A stretch of 64,000 bases of DNA from Puccinellia tenuiflora (taxonomy: Eukaryota > Streptophyta > Magnoliopsida > Poales > Poaceae). Positions 45,358 through 58,153 of the stretch are shown in pieces. The first letter of the stretch is position 1. Each line of letters opens with the position of its first letter. The position numbers and the translations under genes are program-made. The DNA is taken from NCBI GenBank assembly GCA_012064385.1, contig QRDG01000863.1:1114090-1178089 (forward strand), in the 5' to 3' direction. A model generated the notes under the pieces. The model ran no database searches and was not told the origin of the DNA. It was given only the letters and a program-made list of their open reading frames with translations.

Positions 45358-48300
45358 TGTAGCGCCCCGACCCCGGAATTATACAGAGATACTATGTAAC
45401 CCACATGCCATGCTACACAATCGAAGGTTACTGGGGTTACCACTCTCAGGCCAAACCTTTGGCAGGTGTGCTCGGAATGGATCATCGGCAACGCAACACC
45501 TCGATCATGCCATGAACACTGGCATAGCTATCAATGCATAATAGAGAGATCAAGACTGCGGAACATCTGGCACATCACAGACTCTACAACACAAAGAGAT
45601 CATAGTTCAACTCATATAATGAGAAAGATAGCAAAAAACACATCAGAGGTCACAGACCCAACATTACATCAAGCGGAAGCGAATTTAGTTGTCTAACAAC
45701 AAGATCCAAATTATGGCCTAAGAGGCCTACAATAACATATCCCAGCCAGCCTGTTCCGTGACGTCCCAAGCTGCCACCTGGGAACCCAGACTACTCGTCG
45801 ATGTCAACAAAGAACCCACCTTCCTGCTCGGTGACGTCCTCCTCTGAAACAAATAATAATCAACAAAGCAAGACTGAGTACGACGTACTCGCAAGGTTAC
45901 TAGGGCGATATAGGCCCAATGCTGATTGGCTTCAAAGCTGTATAGTAGTTGTTTTGCATAAAGCTAGTTTTCCTTTTTACAGACTAAGACTCATGGCATC
46001 GACTACTCAGAAGGTTTTTCACAAAGGGATAAGATAGTAAACTTTCATTCGTTAGTTCACATTGAACCAACAGTATCCAGAAACCACCACTCATCTCCAC
46101 CAAGGCACTCCCTCGAATCACCCTCGAGGAAATGAACCTTTTAACACATGTTTCCAAATTTTAAGTTCAGATTTATGTTTTCTATGAGCTAATCCGCCTT
46201 TCCCAAGATTTGTCCATAACCGTGGACACGGATTTTCGAAAAGATTAAACCCTGCAGGGGTGTACTGTTTTTAGCCACCGGTACCGTCCGACCCCTTGCC
46301 TGTACAATTAGCTCTCTTCCGAGGAAAGCCGGCAGGGCGGGCGCGGTTAAACCTTTACCTTGCATGAGACTATCCAAGGGTCATCATGACGACAGGACAA
46401 GTTCAGTGCCTATTTCAACACCCTGCCCCCATCACCACAACCTAAACACAACCGTCCTCATCACGCCATCATCCAACCTGCAACTCACACGTAAATGGAA
46501 AGCGCAAACTAGAGGACCCTTGGATACGCCCGCACAATTTATTCGGTTAGTAAGCGGCCCATACCCCCACCGTTGGAAGCATGCTCGGTTCTTGGTTCTA
46601 GCTAAAAGCACTCTCAGCCTAGGCGACAAGAATGAGGCAAAACACCATCAACCCCGATGGCAACTCATCTAAGCCTTTTAGCATTTTAATTAAGTACCAC
46701 AAGTTTCCACCTTGTCCGAACATTCCATCAACTTCACAATTATGGAAATAATCACCGGACGACTAAGCATTCGACTAAGCATGGCTAAGCATATCTAAGC
46801 ATAACATACAACAGGTATGAATTAACTCAGGCCAACACATCAACCTATGGATAATAGGAGGGAAAACATGTAATGGTGTAGGGAACATGCAATTAATAGG
46901 ATACTCTATACATTGACCAAAAGTTGACATTGGAATCGAATGCAATATTATGGTGGATAAAATACTTGGGTAGGATGAGATATGCAAAGAAGGTTAGGTT
47001 ATCTCTTGCCTTGCTGATGGGGCTGATAGCACTGATCGTCGAGAGAGTGATGTGGAACCTCGACTCCTGATGGGGCTGATAGCACAAACAATAATAGGAG
47101 AACAAATAAATAACAAGAATACAATAGGTGCAATGCACATTCATGATGACATGTCAAGTTCATGCACTGATATCATCATTTAATTTAGCTAACAATTTAA
47201 ATGGAGTGCCAAATAATTGGTGCAATTATTTGGAAACAACCCCATGTTTAATTTAATGACCACATTGCTTATGAACTATTACAGTACAAAAAATGTGGTT
47301 TAAATATGCATGGACATGACATGAATAGATAGGTATTGTTCTGCTGATCATTTTGGTACCTTGTTTGCAATTTTCCGAATAACGATGAATAAACGGTGAA
47401 TTAAACGGTTATTCAAATTAAAAACCTTTAACCATTTTGAGAATGACATCAAAGGAAAAGTTGTTGTCATGATGTGAAAATAGCATAACTAGATAGCCTT
47501 TGATTTGCTGATCATTTTGGTATATCATTTGCAAGATTTGAATCAATATTTATTAAGTTATGAATTTCCCAAATTTAATTAGTTGGGTCGGTACTTCCGG
47601 CTAACTGCCCGATAGTACCGGTCAGTCGGTACTTCCGGGGCAATTTCCGAGCTACTTCCGGAAATTAACAGAAGGTATCAGTACTGAACCAACTCACGGT
47701 CGGTACTTCCGGTGAACTGCCCGGTAGTACCTGTCAAGTCGATACTTCCAGCTAGCTAATTCCGAGCCACTTCCGGAAATATCCAGTACCGAAACATTTC
47801 ACGGTCGGTACTTCTGGCTAACTGGCCGGTAGTACTGATGGAACTTTTTGAGCAAGGCTGAGGCCACGACCGGCACGGCGCGCGGCGGTGACCATGAGCA
47901 GGTGGCGCTATCGGTGAACTAGGGACAGGGGAGGGAGATGGAGATGTCCATGAGGGCCGTGTGCTCACCCTCGTTGAGTGGACGTGCTCATCGGTGGAGG
48001 GGAGGTCGGAGATCAATGGCGGCGGTGCGAGGTAGCTCTGGCCGGGGTTGGGGAAGAAGAGGACGACGCGGGCGACTCGGGGTGGCTCCGGTCGATTCCT
48101 TCGGCGTGGAGGAGCAGCACGGCGAGGCGGTCCCGATGGTGCACTTCGATTCGTCTGGGGTGGCCTCAAACGCCGGGGGCGAGCATGGCCGCCATGGCTA
48201 GGACTTCGGGCACGGGAAGAAACAGAGAGAGAGAGGGAGTAGGTGAGAGAGCAAGTGGGGGGAGAGAGCAGGTGGGCGTCCTCGAGGTCCTTATCCACGG

Positions 48301-48884
48301 AGGGAGCACGGCGGCATGGCGACAGTGGCGGTTCGGTGGCGACGAGCTGCTTCGGCTCGGTCGCTACAGGAGGAAGAAGAAAGGGATTTTGCGCATAACC
48401 CCCTGGCTCAAATAAAGTTTGATTGCAATTTGGTCCAGCAGCTTTGGCTAAATATTTGGGGCACTTAAACAATTTTGAAAATTCTGGAAAAATTCAAGTA
48501 GGCTCCCCATAACATTTAGAAGCTCCACAAAAATTTGTGCTGCAAAATAAAATGTTTTTAACAAAATTTGTTCATAGGGTTCAAATATGGAGATTTCGAT
48601 AAATTTCCAAATGTGGTCTTTATTTTACTTTATAAGAAAAATTCAATCTTCATGAAATGGAACTCTTGGAACCTCCTGGACAATTATGAAGGCTCAACTA
48701 ATTTCAGATCATCCAAAGACATTCCCAATCAAGGAAAGGAGTTAAATCCATTTTGATTTATTAATTGTTGCCATTGCATTATTTCATGTTAAGCAATTTA
48801 AGTATGGATGCCATGATGCAATATGACAAATGCAAAAGTGAAAATTTGGTTCAAATTTTACAGTACCAGACTGGGGCTGTTACA
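45358..48884 (-). repeat. 3' LTR of chromovirus element B (3.5 kb)
   Basis: It starts tgtagcgccccgaccccgg and ends ggggctgttaca, the same termini as the LTRs of element A. It therefore reads TGTAAC...GCTACA on the minus strand. A polypurine tract (minus gtaagggggtagatt) borders it at 48885-48899. It differs from A's LTR in many places and has its own tandem repeat at 47587-47840 and GC-rich block at 47860-48380. Open frames in that block (for example 47756-48472) are taken as chance. Confidence 0.85.
47587..47840 (+). repeat. Tandem repeat of cggtacttccgg units inside LTR B
   Basis: Two full units and a part start gtcggtacttc at 47587, 47699 and 47803, so the period is 104-112 bases. Each unit holds gtcggtacttccggctaact, a gcccggtagtac word and a further gagccacttccggaaat. 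The element A LTRs lack it at the matching place (about 53110-53165 is simple AT-rich sequence). Confidence 0.85.
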
Positions 48885-50603
48885 AATCTACCCCCTTACA
48901 GGAATCTCGTCCCGAGATTCTAGGCTTGAGTGAAGAAGGCGGGATATTCCTGACGAAGACTAGTTTCACGTTCCCAGGTTGCTTCTTCTTCAGAATGGTT
49001 AGATCACTGGATCTTGAGGAACTTGATGTTCTGGTTACGAGTCTTCCTTTCCGCTTCGTCCAAGATGCGGACAGGATGCTCACGGTAAGTCATATCCTCT
49101 TGGATGTCCAACACTTCATGTATAACCCCACGAATAGGATCTTTGAAGCAACGACAGAGTTGAGAGACATGGAACACATCATGCACATCCGGAAATTTCT
49201 CTGGGAGCTCCAACTGGTAGGAGAGATCACCTCTCTTAGCCAGGATAGTGAAAGGACCAACAAAGCGAGGTGCCAGTTTTCCCTTGATCCCGAAATGCGA
49301 ACGCCTCGGAGGGGAGAGACTCGAAGGTAGGCTTTATCACCGATTTCATAGTGAACCTCCTGATGATGCTTATCATTGTAGTTCTTCTGCCTGGACTGAG
49401 CAATCTTGAGATTCTCTTGAATGATACGGACTTTCTCTTCAGCCTCATTGATCACATCAGGATCGAAGAGTGGCCTCTCTCCGGTTTCAGACCAGTTTAG
49501 AGGAGTCCGACATTTTCTTCCATAGAGAACCTTAAATGGAGCCATCTGCAGACTAGCTTGATAGCTATTGTTGTAGGAGAACTCGCCGAGGGGGATATAC
49601 TTTTCCCAACCTTTACCGAAGGAGATGACACATGCCCGAAGCATGTCCTCCAGAACTTGGTTTAGCCTTTCAGTCTGACCATCAGTCTGAGGATGATAAG
49701 CCGTACTGAAGTTGAGACGGGTTCCCATAGCAGTTTGGAAGTTCTGCCAGAATATGGACACGAATAGACTTCCACGGTGTGAGATGATCCTCAGTGGAAC
49801 CCCATGCAAAGGAACAATCCGGGCCATATACAGATCAGCCAGTTTACTGGAGCTGATATCCTCGCGAACAGGGAGGAAATGGGTGACCTTGGACAGTCGG
49901 TCAATGACTACCCAAATGGCATTATTACCCTTTGGTGATCTCGGGAAACCGGTAATGAAGTCCATACCCACTTCATCCCATTTCCACTCAGGAATAGCTA
50001 TGGGGCGAAGAGTACCCGCTGGCCTTTGATGTTCAGCCTTCACACGGCGACAGACGTCGTATTCCGCAATGTACTCGGCAATCTCTCGCTTCATGCACGA
50101 CCACCAGAAATGGCGGCGAATATCTTGGTACATCTTCGTATTACCCGGATGAATGGAAATTGGTGATTCATGAGCTTCTGAGAGTATCAACTCTTTGGTA
50201 TTCCCACTCTTGGGAACCACCATACGGTCACCGAAGTAGACAACACCGTTGTCATCAACAGAAAAACAATTAGCCTTCCCATTAGCTATTTTCTCTTTGA
50301 TTTCGAGGATGCCAGCATCCTGCTGCTGGGCTGCCTTGATCTCATCCTCAAGAGTGGATTTGATCTCTAAGTTTGCTAGATATCCGAAGGGAACAATTTC
50401 CAGATTCAAACGTGCAAATTCCTCATGAAGAGCAGGTTGAGCCTTCTCAACCATCAGGGTGTTGCAATAAGACTTGCGACTCAGTGCAGCTGCCACGACG
50501 TTGGCCTTGCCGGGCTGATAGCTGAGGGTCACATCATAATCCTTGATTAACTCCAACCATCTTCTCTATCGGAGATTCAGATCTGGCTGGGTGAAGAGAT
50601 ACT
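48885..50603 (-). pseudogene. Element B internal region: integrase and chromodomain part, cut by element A
   Basis: Minus-strand pol contains the end of RNase H (ELIKDYDVTLSYQPGKANVV), the H-H-C-C head, and an integrase core with D in GMDFITGFP, a second site reading IISHRGSLF where element A has IISDRG, and GQTERLNQ. The altered Asp-to-His at the second catalytic position would inactivate it. A frameshift near 49290 follows SPLRGVR. The tail from 49213 on has ILDEAERKTRNQNIKFLKIQ of a chromodomain. At 50603 the sequence stops at GAAGAGATACT and element A begins. Confidence 0.85.
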
Positions 50604-53600
50604 TGTAGCGCCCCGACCCCGGAATTATACAGAGAGGCTATGTAACCCACAGGCTATGCTACACAATCGAAGGGCATGGAATTACCGCTCCCATGCATCA
50701 CCTCGATCGTGCCATAAACACTGGCATAGCTATCAATGTATAATAAAGAGATCAAGACTTGTGGAACAACTGGCACATCACAGACTCTACGACACAAAGA
50801 TCATATAGCAACTCATATATGAGAAAGATACAAATATTACACACAGAGGTCACAGACCCAACAGTACATCATGCGGAAGCGAAGTAGTGTTGTCTAACAA
50901 CAAGATCCAAAATAGGGCCTAAGAGGCCTACAGATAAACATAAACCCAGCCAGCTTGTTCCGACGTCCCAAGCTGCCACCTGGGAACCCCGAACTACTCG
51001 TCGATGTCCAAGAAGAAACCACCTGTCTGCTCGGTGTCGTCCTCCTCTGAAACAAATTATAAAGTAGCAAAGAGAGACTGAGTACGACGTACTCGCAAGT
51101 TTAGTAGGGCGATATAGGCCCAATGATGACGGAGGCTCTAAAGCTGTATAGTAGCTATTTTGCATAAAGCTAGTTTTCATTTAAAAAGACATAACCCATG
51201 GCATCGACTACTCAGAAGATTTTCATAAAAGGGGTAAGATAGAACTTTCATCTTTGGTTCTAATCGAACCATTTGTAACCAGAAGCAACTCTCATCACCA
51301 CCAAGGCACTCCCTCGAATCACCCTCGAGGAAATGAACCTTTTATCACACGTTGAAATGCAACCTTTAGCTGCCAAGTTTTAATTAGGTTAAGATTCTCT
51401 ATGGTCTCGTATATCCGTTCCCAACTCGTCCATAACCGCAGACACGGCTTTTCGAAAATATTTAACCCTGCAGGGGTGTACTAATTTACCCATTGGTACC
51501 GTCCGGCTCGCCTAGTTAGCTCTCTTCCGGGGAAAGCTGGCAAGTGGGTGCGGTTAAACCTTTACCTCGCGTGAGACTATCCAAGAGTCATCTGTGGCGA
51601 CAGGGCAAGTTTACCCAGCCTATTTCAGCCCCTGCCCCCATCGCCACGTCCTAAACACCACCATCCTCATCGTTTCTTTTTCCGCTCACACACCCACGCG
51701 CAAATGGAAATAGCAAACTAGAGGACCCTTGGATACGCCCGCACAAGTTATTCAGTTAGTAAGGAGCCCATACTCCCACCAATGGAAGCACGCTCGTCTT
51801 GGTTCAAGAGGTAAAGAACTCGCACCTAGGGGCAAGAATGAGACAAAACACCATCCCCGATGGCAACTCATCCAAGCCTTCTTACCATTTTAATTAAGCA
51901 CCACAAATAACCACCATGTCCGAATCATTCCATCAACATCATCATCATGGAATTTAATCAACGGACATAAATAACATTCGACTAAGCATGGCTAAGCATA
52001 GCTAAGCATATATAACAACAACTATATCTTTGTCTCAGGCCAACACATCAACCCTATGGTTCATAGGTAGGGATACATGTATCGGTTCGGGGAAAAACAT
52101 GCATTCATAGGATACTCTAGTATTGACCAAAAATTGACATAGAATCGAATGCAATATTATGGTGGATAAAATAAGTTTATAAAACAATAGGATGCTAGAT
52201 GCCAAGAAGGTTAGGTTATCTCTTGCCTTGCTGATAGTATTGTTCGCGCTGCTCGTCGAGGTATTGTGGTGGAACCTCGACTCCTGAATTTACCGAGACA
52301 CAAACAATAACAGGAAACGAAATAAATAACACGAATACAAAAGTGCAATGCACACTCATGATGAGATGGTCAAATTATGCACTGAAATAGTGTTGGGCAT
52401 GTCCCACAAGTTAAATGGAACCCCTAAAATGAATATTGCAATTAACGGGTTAAAACTCCATCTTTAACTTAGTGAATTAATTAATTACCCAAAATGTATA
52501 GTACTGAATTATGAGGTCTACATGCATGAAAATAACTTTATTAGATAGGTATTGTTCTCCTGATCAAATTGGTACTTCGTTTGAATTTTTCGATTAACGA
52601 TGAAGAAATGGCGAATTAAACAGTTAATCAATTTAATTCACTTTAACCATTTCGAAATGAAATCAAAGGAAAAGATATTTTTCATATTGTGATTTTAACA
52701 TAGATAAACAACCCTTGAGTTGCTGATCATTTTGGTATATCATTTGCAATTTCTGGATCAATATTTATCAAGTTATGATATTTCCAATTATTGATTTAAA
52801 TCTGCCATTTTATTTAATTTTAATAAACAGCACCAAAATTAATTCTACAATTCACTCAAATGACATAAGGTTGTAGTTCATTGCTTACTGAACATTTTGA
52901 GCTATTAAACATAAATTTTGAGTAAACAAAACTCAAGTTATGGATTTTCTAAATTCCAATTATATTCTGCCATTTTAGTATTTATTAAATAAAGGCAATT
53001 AAATAAATTTAATTGATCATGGCAAGGATACTAATAGGTAGACATTCTTTTTCTAAGCATTTTGGTATATTGTTTGCATTTTTCTGAGCTGTGGTTCAAA
53101 AGTTATTCAATTTCAAAGTTTAAATTGAATTCTGCCTATTGGTTTTAATTTCAGAAAAACGGTTCGGGCGTTTTGTACCGGGGTGAGGCTAGCCACGGTG
53201 ACTGACGGGCGGGGCCCAAGCCACGTGGGCATCCACGTCGACCGAAAGGCCCACGACAGGTTTGACCTGGAGGGGGGTGCACGACCGGCGCGCGGTGGCG
53301 GTGACCGACGGCGCGGTCAAGCACGGAGGCGACGGCGGAGGGCTCGGGGTTCGGGCTACTGGGCGCAAAAGAAACGCCGCTCCACGGCAAGCCAGCAACG
53401 GGCGTCACCGCTAGCTCTAGGTCACCGGAGTGACCACGGCGACGACGGACGGCGGACGGCCGACGAAGGACTACGGTGCATCTAGCGTTCTAGGGGGAGA
53501 GGAGGAAGATGGCGTGCTCGCCCTAGGCACGTCCGGGTGCTCGGATTGGTCGGAGGAGGTCGGGATCGACAGCAATCGTGCTCGGATTCGCGGCGGCCGG

Positions 53601-54425
53601 AGAGGAAGAAGACGGTTCGAGCCCGCGATTGGAGGCATCCCGGCACGATTGCTTGGACGAGGAAGCAGCAGGGGACGAGGCGGAGCTTTTGCCCCTGGCC
53701 GATCTGCTCCGGGAGGCCTCAGTCGACGGCGGCGAGCGGCGGCGTCTCGGCTAGGACACGGCCATGGCGCCGTTAGGTTTAGGGTTTCTGCAACGGGGGA
53801 AAAAGAGGGGGAGAGAGAGCAGGGCGTCGCGGGGAGGCTTCTTATCCTCCATGGGGGGCCAGGGCGCGAGGGGGCAGCAGGGGAGGCCACGGCGACGCGG
53901 CGGCCATGGCGACAGTGGCTCCCCTGTCGCCACAGTGAAGAGGGCGATGACGTTTTTCCGAAAAACCCCCTGGCACTTATTTCCCTTTTTCCAAATAATT
54001 CCAGTAGGGTTTAGGCAATTATTTCAGGCCCTTAACTATTTTTAAAAATTCTGGAAAAATTCACAGAGCCAATATATTATATTTGGGAGCTGTCATAAAA
54101 TTTGCAGCCCATTTGAAAAACATTTTACGTGTAAATTATTTTGGAATTGCTCACAGAGAATTTGGTCTTTATTTAATTATTTGAATTGGCAATTGCATTA
54201 ATTTTTGCAACAACCATATTTGAAGATATTAGAACTTCCTGGACAAATATGAAAGCTCAATTTGAATTTTGGTTGTCCAATATTATTTACCAACCTTGAA
54301 TTAATATTTAAAGCCAAAGTATTATTTCATGTGAAGCAAATTAAACATGGGTGTCATGATGCAATATGAAATGCAAAAGTGGAAAATTTATTCATATTTT
54401 CAGGTTCCAAACTGGGGCTGTTACA
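50604..54425 (-). repeat. 3' LTR of element A (3.8 kb, complete)
   Basis: Bounded by tgtagcgccccgaccccgg and ggggctgttaca. It includes a GC-rich zone (53155-53960) with long chance open frames on both strands. Its first 2.4 kb match the right-hand LTR closely. Confidence 0.9.
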
Positions 54426-54460
54426 AATCTACCCCCTTACAGGAATCTCGTCCCAAGATT

Positions 54461-56452
54461 CTAGGCTTGAGTGAAGAAGGCGGGGTATTCCTGACGAAGA
54501 CTAGTTTCGCGCTCCCAAGTTGCTTCTTCTTCAGAATGGTTAGACCACTGGATCTTGAGGAACTTAATGGTTTGATTACGAGTCTTCCTTTCCGCTTCAT
54601 CCAAGATGCGGACAGGATGCCCACGGTAAGTCAGATCCTCCTGAATGTCCAACACTTCATGATCAACCCCTCGAATAGGATCTTTGAAGGAACGACGGAG
54701 TTGAGAGTCATGAAACACATCGTGCACATCCGGAAAGTTTGAGGGTAGCTCGAGTTGGTAGGAGAGATCTCCTCGCTTGGCTAGAACGGTGAATGGGCCA
54801 ACATAGCGAGGTGCCAATTTTCCCTTGATCCCGAAACGACGAACGCCTCGGAGGGGAGATACTCGAAGATAGGCTTTGTCACCGATTTCATAGTGAACCT
54901 CCTGATGATGTTTATCATAATAGCTCTTCTGCCTGGACTGGGCAATCTTCAAATTCTCCTGAATGATACGGACTCTCTCTTCAGCCTCATTGATCACATC
55001 AGGGCCGAAGATCGACCTCTCTCCGGTTTCAGACCAATTTACAGGAGTCCTACATTTTCTCCCATAAAGAACCTCAAATGGAGCCATTTGCAAACTGGCT
55101 TGGTAGCTGTTGTTGTAGGAGAACTCGGCGAGGGGGAGATATTTTTCCCAACCCTTACCGAAGGAGATAACACATGCCCGAAGCATGTCCTCAAGAACTT
55201 GGTTCACCCTTTCAGTTTGACCATCGGTTTGAGGATGATAGGCGGTGCTGAAGTTGAGACGGGTTCCGAGAGCCTTTTGGAAACTTTGCCAAAATTTGGA
55301 CACAAACAGGCTTCCACGGTCTGAAATGATCCTCAAAGGGACCCCATGCAAAAGAACAATCCGGGCCATATACAGCTCCGCCAATTTAACGAAGTTGATA
55401 TCCTCGCGAACCGGAAGGAAATGGGCGACTTTAGATAGACGGTCAATGACTACCCAAATGGCGTTGTTACCATGTGGTGATCTTGGAAAGCCGGTGATGA
55501 AATCCATACCAATTTCATCCCATTTCCACTCAGGAATGGCTAAGGGGCGAAGGGTACCAGCTGGCCTATGATGTTCAGCCTTCACTCGGCGACAGACGTC
55601 GCATTCAGCAGCATACTCGGCAATCTCGCGCTTCATGCAAGACCACCAGAATTGACGGCAAAGATCTTGGTACATTTTGGTACTACCCGGATGAAAAGAG
55701 ATGGGTGACTCATGAGCTTCTTGGAGTATCAACCCCTTTGTATTTCCCGTCTTGGGCACCACAAGACGGTTCCCAAAATAGACAACACCATTGTCATCAA
55801 CAGAAAAACTGTTGGCCTTCCCATTTGCTATTTTCTCTTTGATTTCGAGGATTCCAGCATCAAGTTGCTGGGCAGCGTTGATTTCATCCTCAAGAGTGGA
55901 TTTGATTTCTAAGTTTGCTAGAAACCCGTAAGGAACAATTTCCAGGTTCAAACGGGCAAACTCCTCATGGAGGGCAGATTGGGCCTCTTCAACCATCAAG
56001 GTGTTGTAATAGGCTTTGTGGCTCAGAGCATCTGCCACGACATTTGCCTTGCCAGGCTGATAGCTGAGGGTCACATCATAGTCTTTGATTAATTCCAACC
56101 ATCTTCTCTGTCTCAGATTCATATCTAGCTGGGTGAAGAGATATTTCAGACTTTGATGATAAGAGTAGATCTCGCAACGGTGGGCCAACAGGTAGGGCCT
56201 CCATTGCTTCAGAGCATGAACCACGGCAGCTAGCTCCAGATCATGAGTGGGATAGTTTTGCTCATGTGGTTTGAGTTGTCGGGAAGCATAGGCTACCACA
56301 TGGCCTTCTTGCATCAAAACACAGCCCAAGCCTTGGAGTGATGCATCACAATAGACGACAAAGTCTTTGTCGGTGTCGGGAAGGACAAGCACCGGTGTGG
56401 TAGTGAGCTTAACCTTGAGAGTTTGGAAGCTCTCTTCACTTTGTCGGTCCAC
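54461..56452 (-). pseudogene. Element A RNase H, integrase and chromodomain (pol 3' part)
   Basis: An open frame of 663 codons begins in the RNase H (VVYCDASLQGLGCVLMQEG, ELAAVVHALKQWRPYL). Then come the integrase head (HESPISFHPGSTKMYQD, CDVCRRVKAEH), the core D,D,E (GMDFITGFP, ISDRGSLF, GQTERVNQ), a basic GKLAPRYVGPF domain, and a C-terminal chromodomain (FLKIQWSNHSEEEATWERE). Chromodomains guide such elements to heterochromatin. All catalytic residues are present. It is separated from the RT frame by a single missing base at about 56446. Confidence 0.9.
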
Positions 56453-57807
56453 ATGAACTGTTTGTTTTTCTTGAGGAGGTCAGTCAAAGCTTTGGCTATC
56501 TTGGAAAAGCCCTCGATGAATCGGCGGTAATAACCCGCCAACCCAAGAAAACTGCGAATATCTTTGACGGAGTTTGGAGTAGGCCAATCCAGGATTGACT
56601 GAATCTTGTCGGGTATCACAGCTACTCCAGCAGCTGACACCACATGACCTAGGAATATGAGATCCTTTAGCCAAAATTCACACTTGGAGAACTTGGCATA
56701 GAGGCGATGGTCACGAAGCCTGGTCAGAACTAGACGAAGATGATCAACATGTTCTTCTTCGGTTTTAGAGTAGACAAGGATGTCATCAATGTATATAATG
56801 ACGAACTTGTCGAGGTACTCGTGGAAGATGGAGTTCATAAGCCTCATGAATGTAGCCGGAGCATTGGTGAGGCCAAAAGACATGACGGTGTACTCATATA
56901 ATCCATAACGAGTAGTGAAAGTCGTCTTCGGAATATCCTCCTTTCTGATTTTGATCTGATGGTAGCCTGACCTCAGATCCATCTTGAAGAATTCCGTTGC
57001 ACCAGCTAGTTGATCGAATAGGTCAGTTATTCGGGGAATAGGATACTTGTTCTTGATGGTCACCACATTCAGAGGGCGGTAATCAACAACCAGATGAGGA
57101 ACATTTGAATCCCTCTTCTTGACAAAGATGACCGGGCAGCCCCAAGGTGAGCTACTCGGACGGATGAATTCTTTTTCCAGCAGCTCATCAAGTTGCTTCT
57201 TCAATTCAGTTAGCTCTTCCGTTGGCATGCGGTAGGGCCTTTTGGAAATTGGGGCAGTTCCTGGAACCAACTCAATGACAAATTCCACGCTTCGATCAGG
57301 TGGCATGCCAGGTAGTTCCTCTGGGAAGACATCTGGGAAATCACACACCACCGCTACTTCATGCATTTCAGGTGGGGTGGTACCTTCCAGGAAGCATAGA
57401 CTGATCTCCGGCGAGAGAGGAGTGGCAGCGGACGGAGTTGCGGACGAAGGTGACCAATAACTCACCAGCCCGACGGTTGGGTGGATCACAGTGACAAACT
57501 TGGCAGCACAGTCCAGGTGGGCCTGATATTTGACTAGCCAATCCATACCCAGAATTACATCTAGCCCATCTGACTTCAGTGCTATCAGCTGGAACGGAAA
57601 GGACCAATAGCCTATGGTGATCTGGACTTCCGGAGCAATCCATTTAGTGTGCCAGCTAGAGCCTGGGGTTTTGACCACTAAAGGGGAGTCCATGTTCACA
57701 AATGGTATTTGATGGTTGTGTGCAAACGCTATAGATATGAATGAATGCGATGCTCCAGAATCAAATAAGACTGAAGCCGGGTAATCATTGATTCGAAGCG
57801 TACCCAT
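56440..57807 (-). pseudogene. Element A protease and reverse transcriptase (pol 5' part)
   Basis: The frame starts MGTLRINDYPASV. Retropepsin motif LFDSGASHSF is intact, followed by LDVILGMDWL. RT blocks are all present (RPYRMPTEEL, SPWGCPVIFVKKRD, VVDYRPLNVVTIKNKYPIPR, FKMDLRSGYHQI, and the catalytic YIDDILVYS), then connection (FLGLAGYYRRFIEGFSKIA). After KQFMWTDK the frame runs into unrelated residues; the RNase H continues in the next frame. No other break is seen. The lack of gag upstream means no particle protein is made from this copy. Confidence 0.9.
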
Positions 57808-58138
57808 GAGAACTCCGGGGTCCTCCCAGAAATAGTGATATAAGATAGCACCAACATAAAACAGATTTAGACAACCACGGCGACATCACGTCATCGCGGT
57901 GATAGCAAACGGATGTAACGGACTCGAGACAAACAAATGGACGGTAGAACCCAAACCCCGAGAACCTAAACTTCGACACCAAGCTTAAAACAAATAGAGA
58001 TACGAGATCAGAGTAGAGCGAGTTGGATGAGGAGTAAAAAGAATCCTAAGAAAGTTTTCACAACTCATTTTTAGATTATAAATAATTCTCAACTAGACTT
58101 GACATCGACCAATAGAAAGGGTTTCTTACAGCAGTCCT

Positions 58139-58150
58139 GCTCTGATACCA
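58139..58150 (-). other. Primer-binding site of element A (initiator tRNA-Met type)
   Basis: TGGTATCAGAGC on the minus strand lies three bases from the LTR end at 58154. This is the classic complement of the 3' end of initiator tRNA-Met in plant retroelements. Confidence 0.85.
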
Positions 58151-58153
58151 ACT

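Noticed and set aside
47756..48472. 238-codon minus-strand frame as a gene
   Set aside because: It lies in the GC-rich part of a retrotransposon LTR, has no known domain and is not kept in LTR A.
53151..54045. Several 80-190-codon frames on both strands
   Set aside because: Same GC-rich LTR zone of element A; overlapping frames in all phases indicate chance.
57242..57460. Plus-strand frame opposite element A pol
   Set aside because: Shadow of the protease/RT linker.
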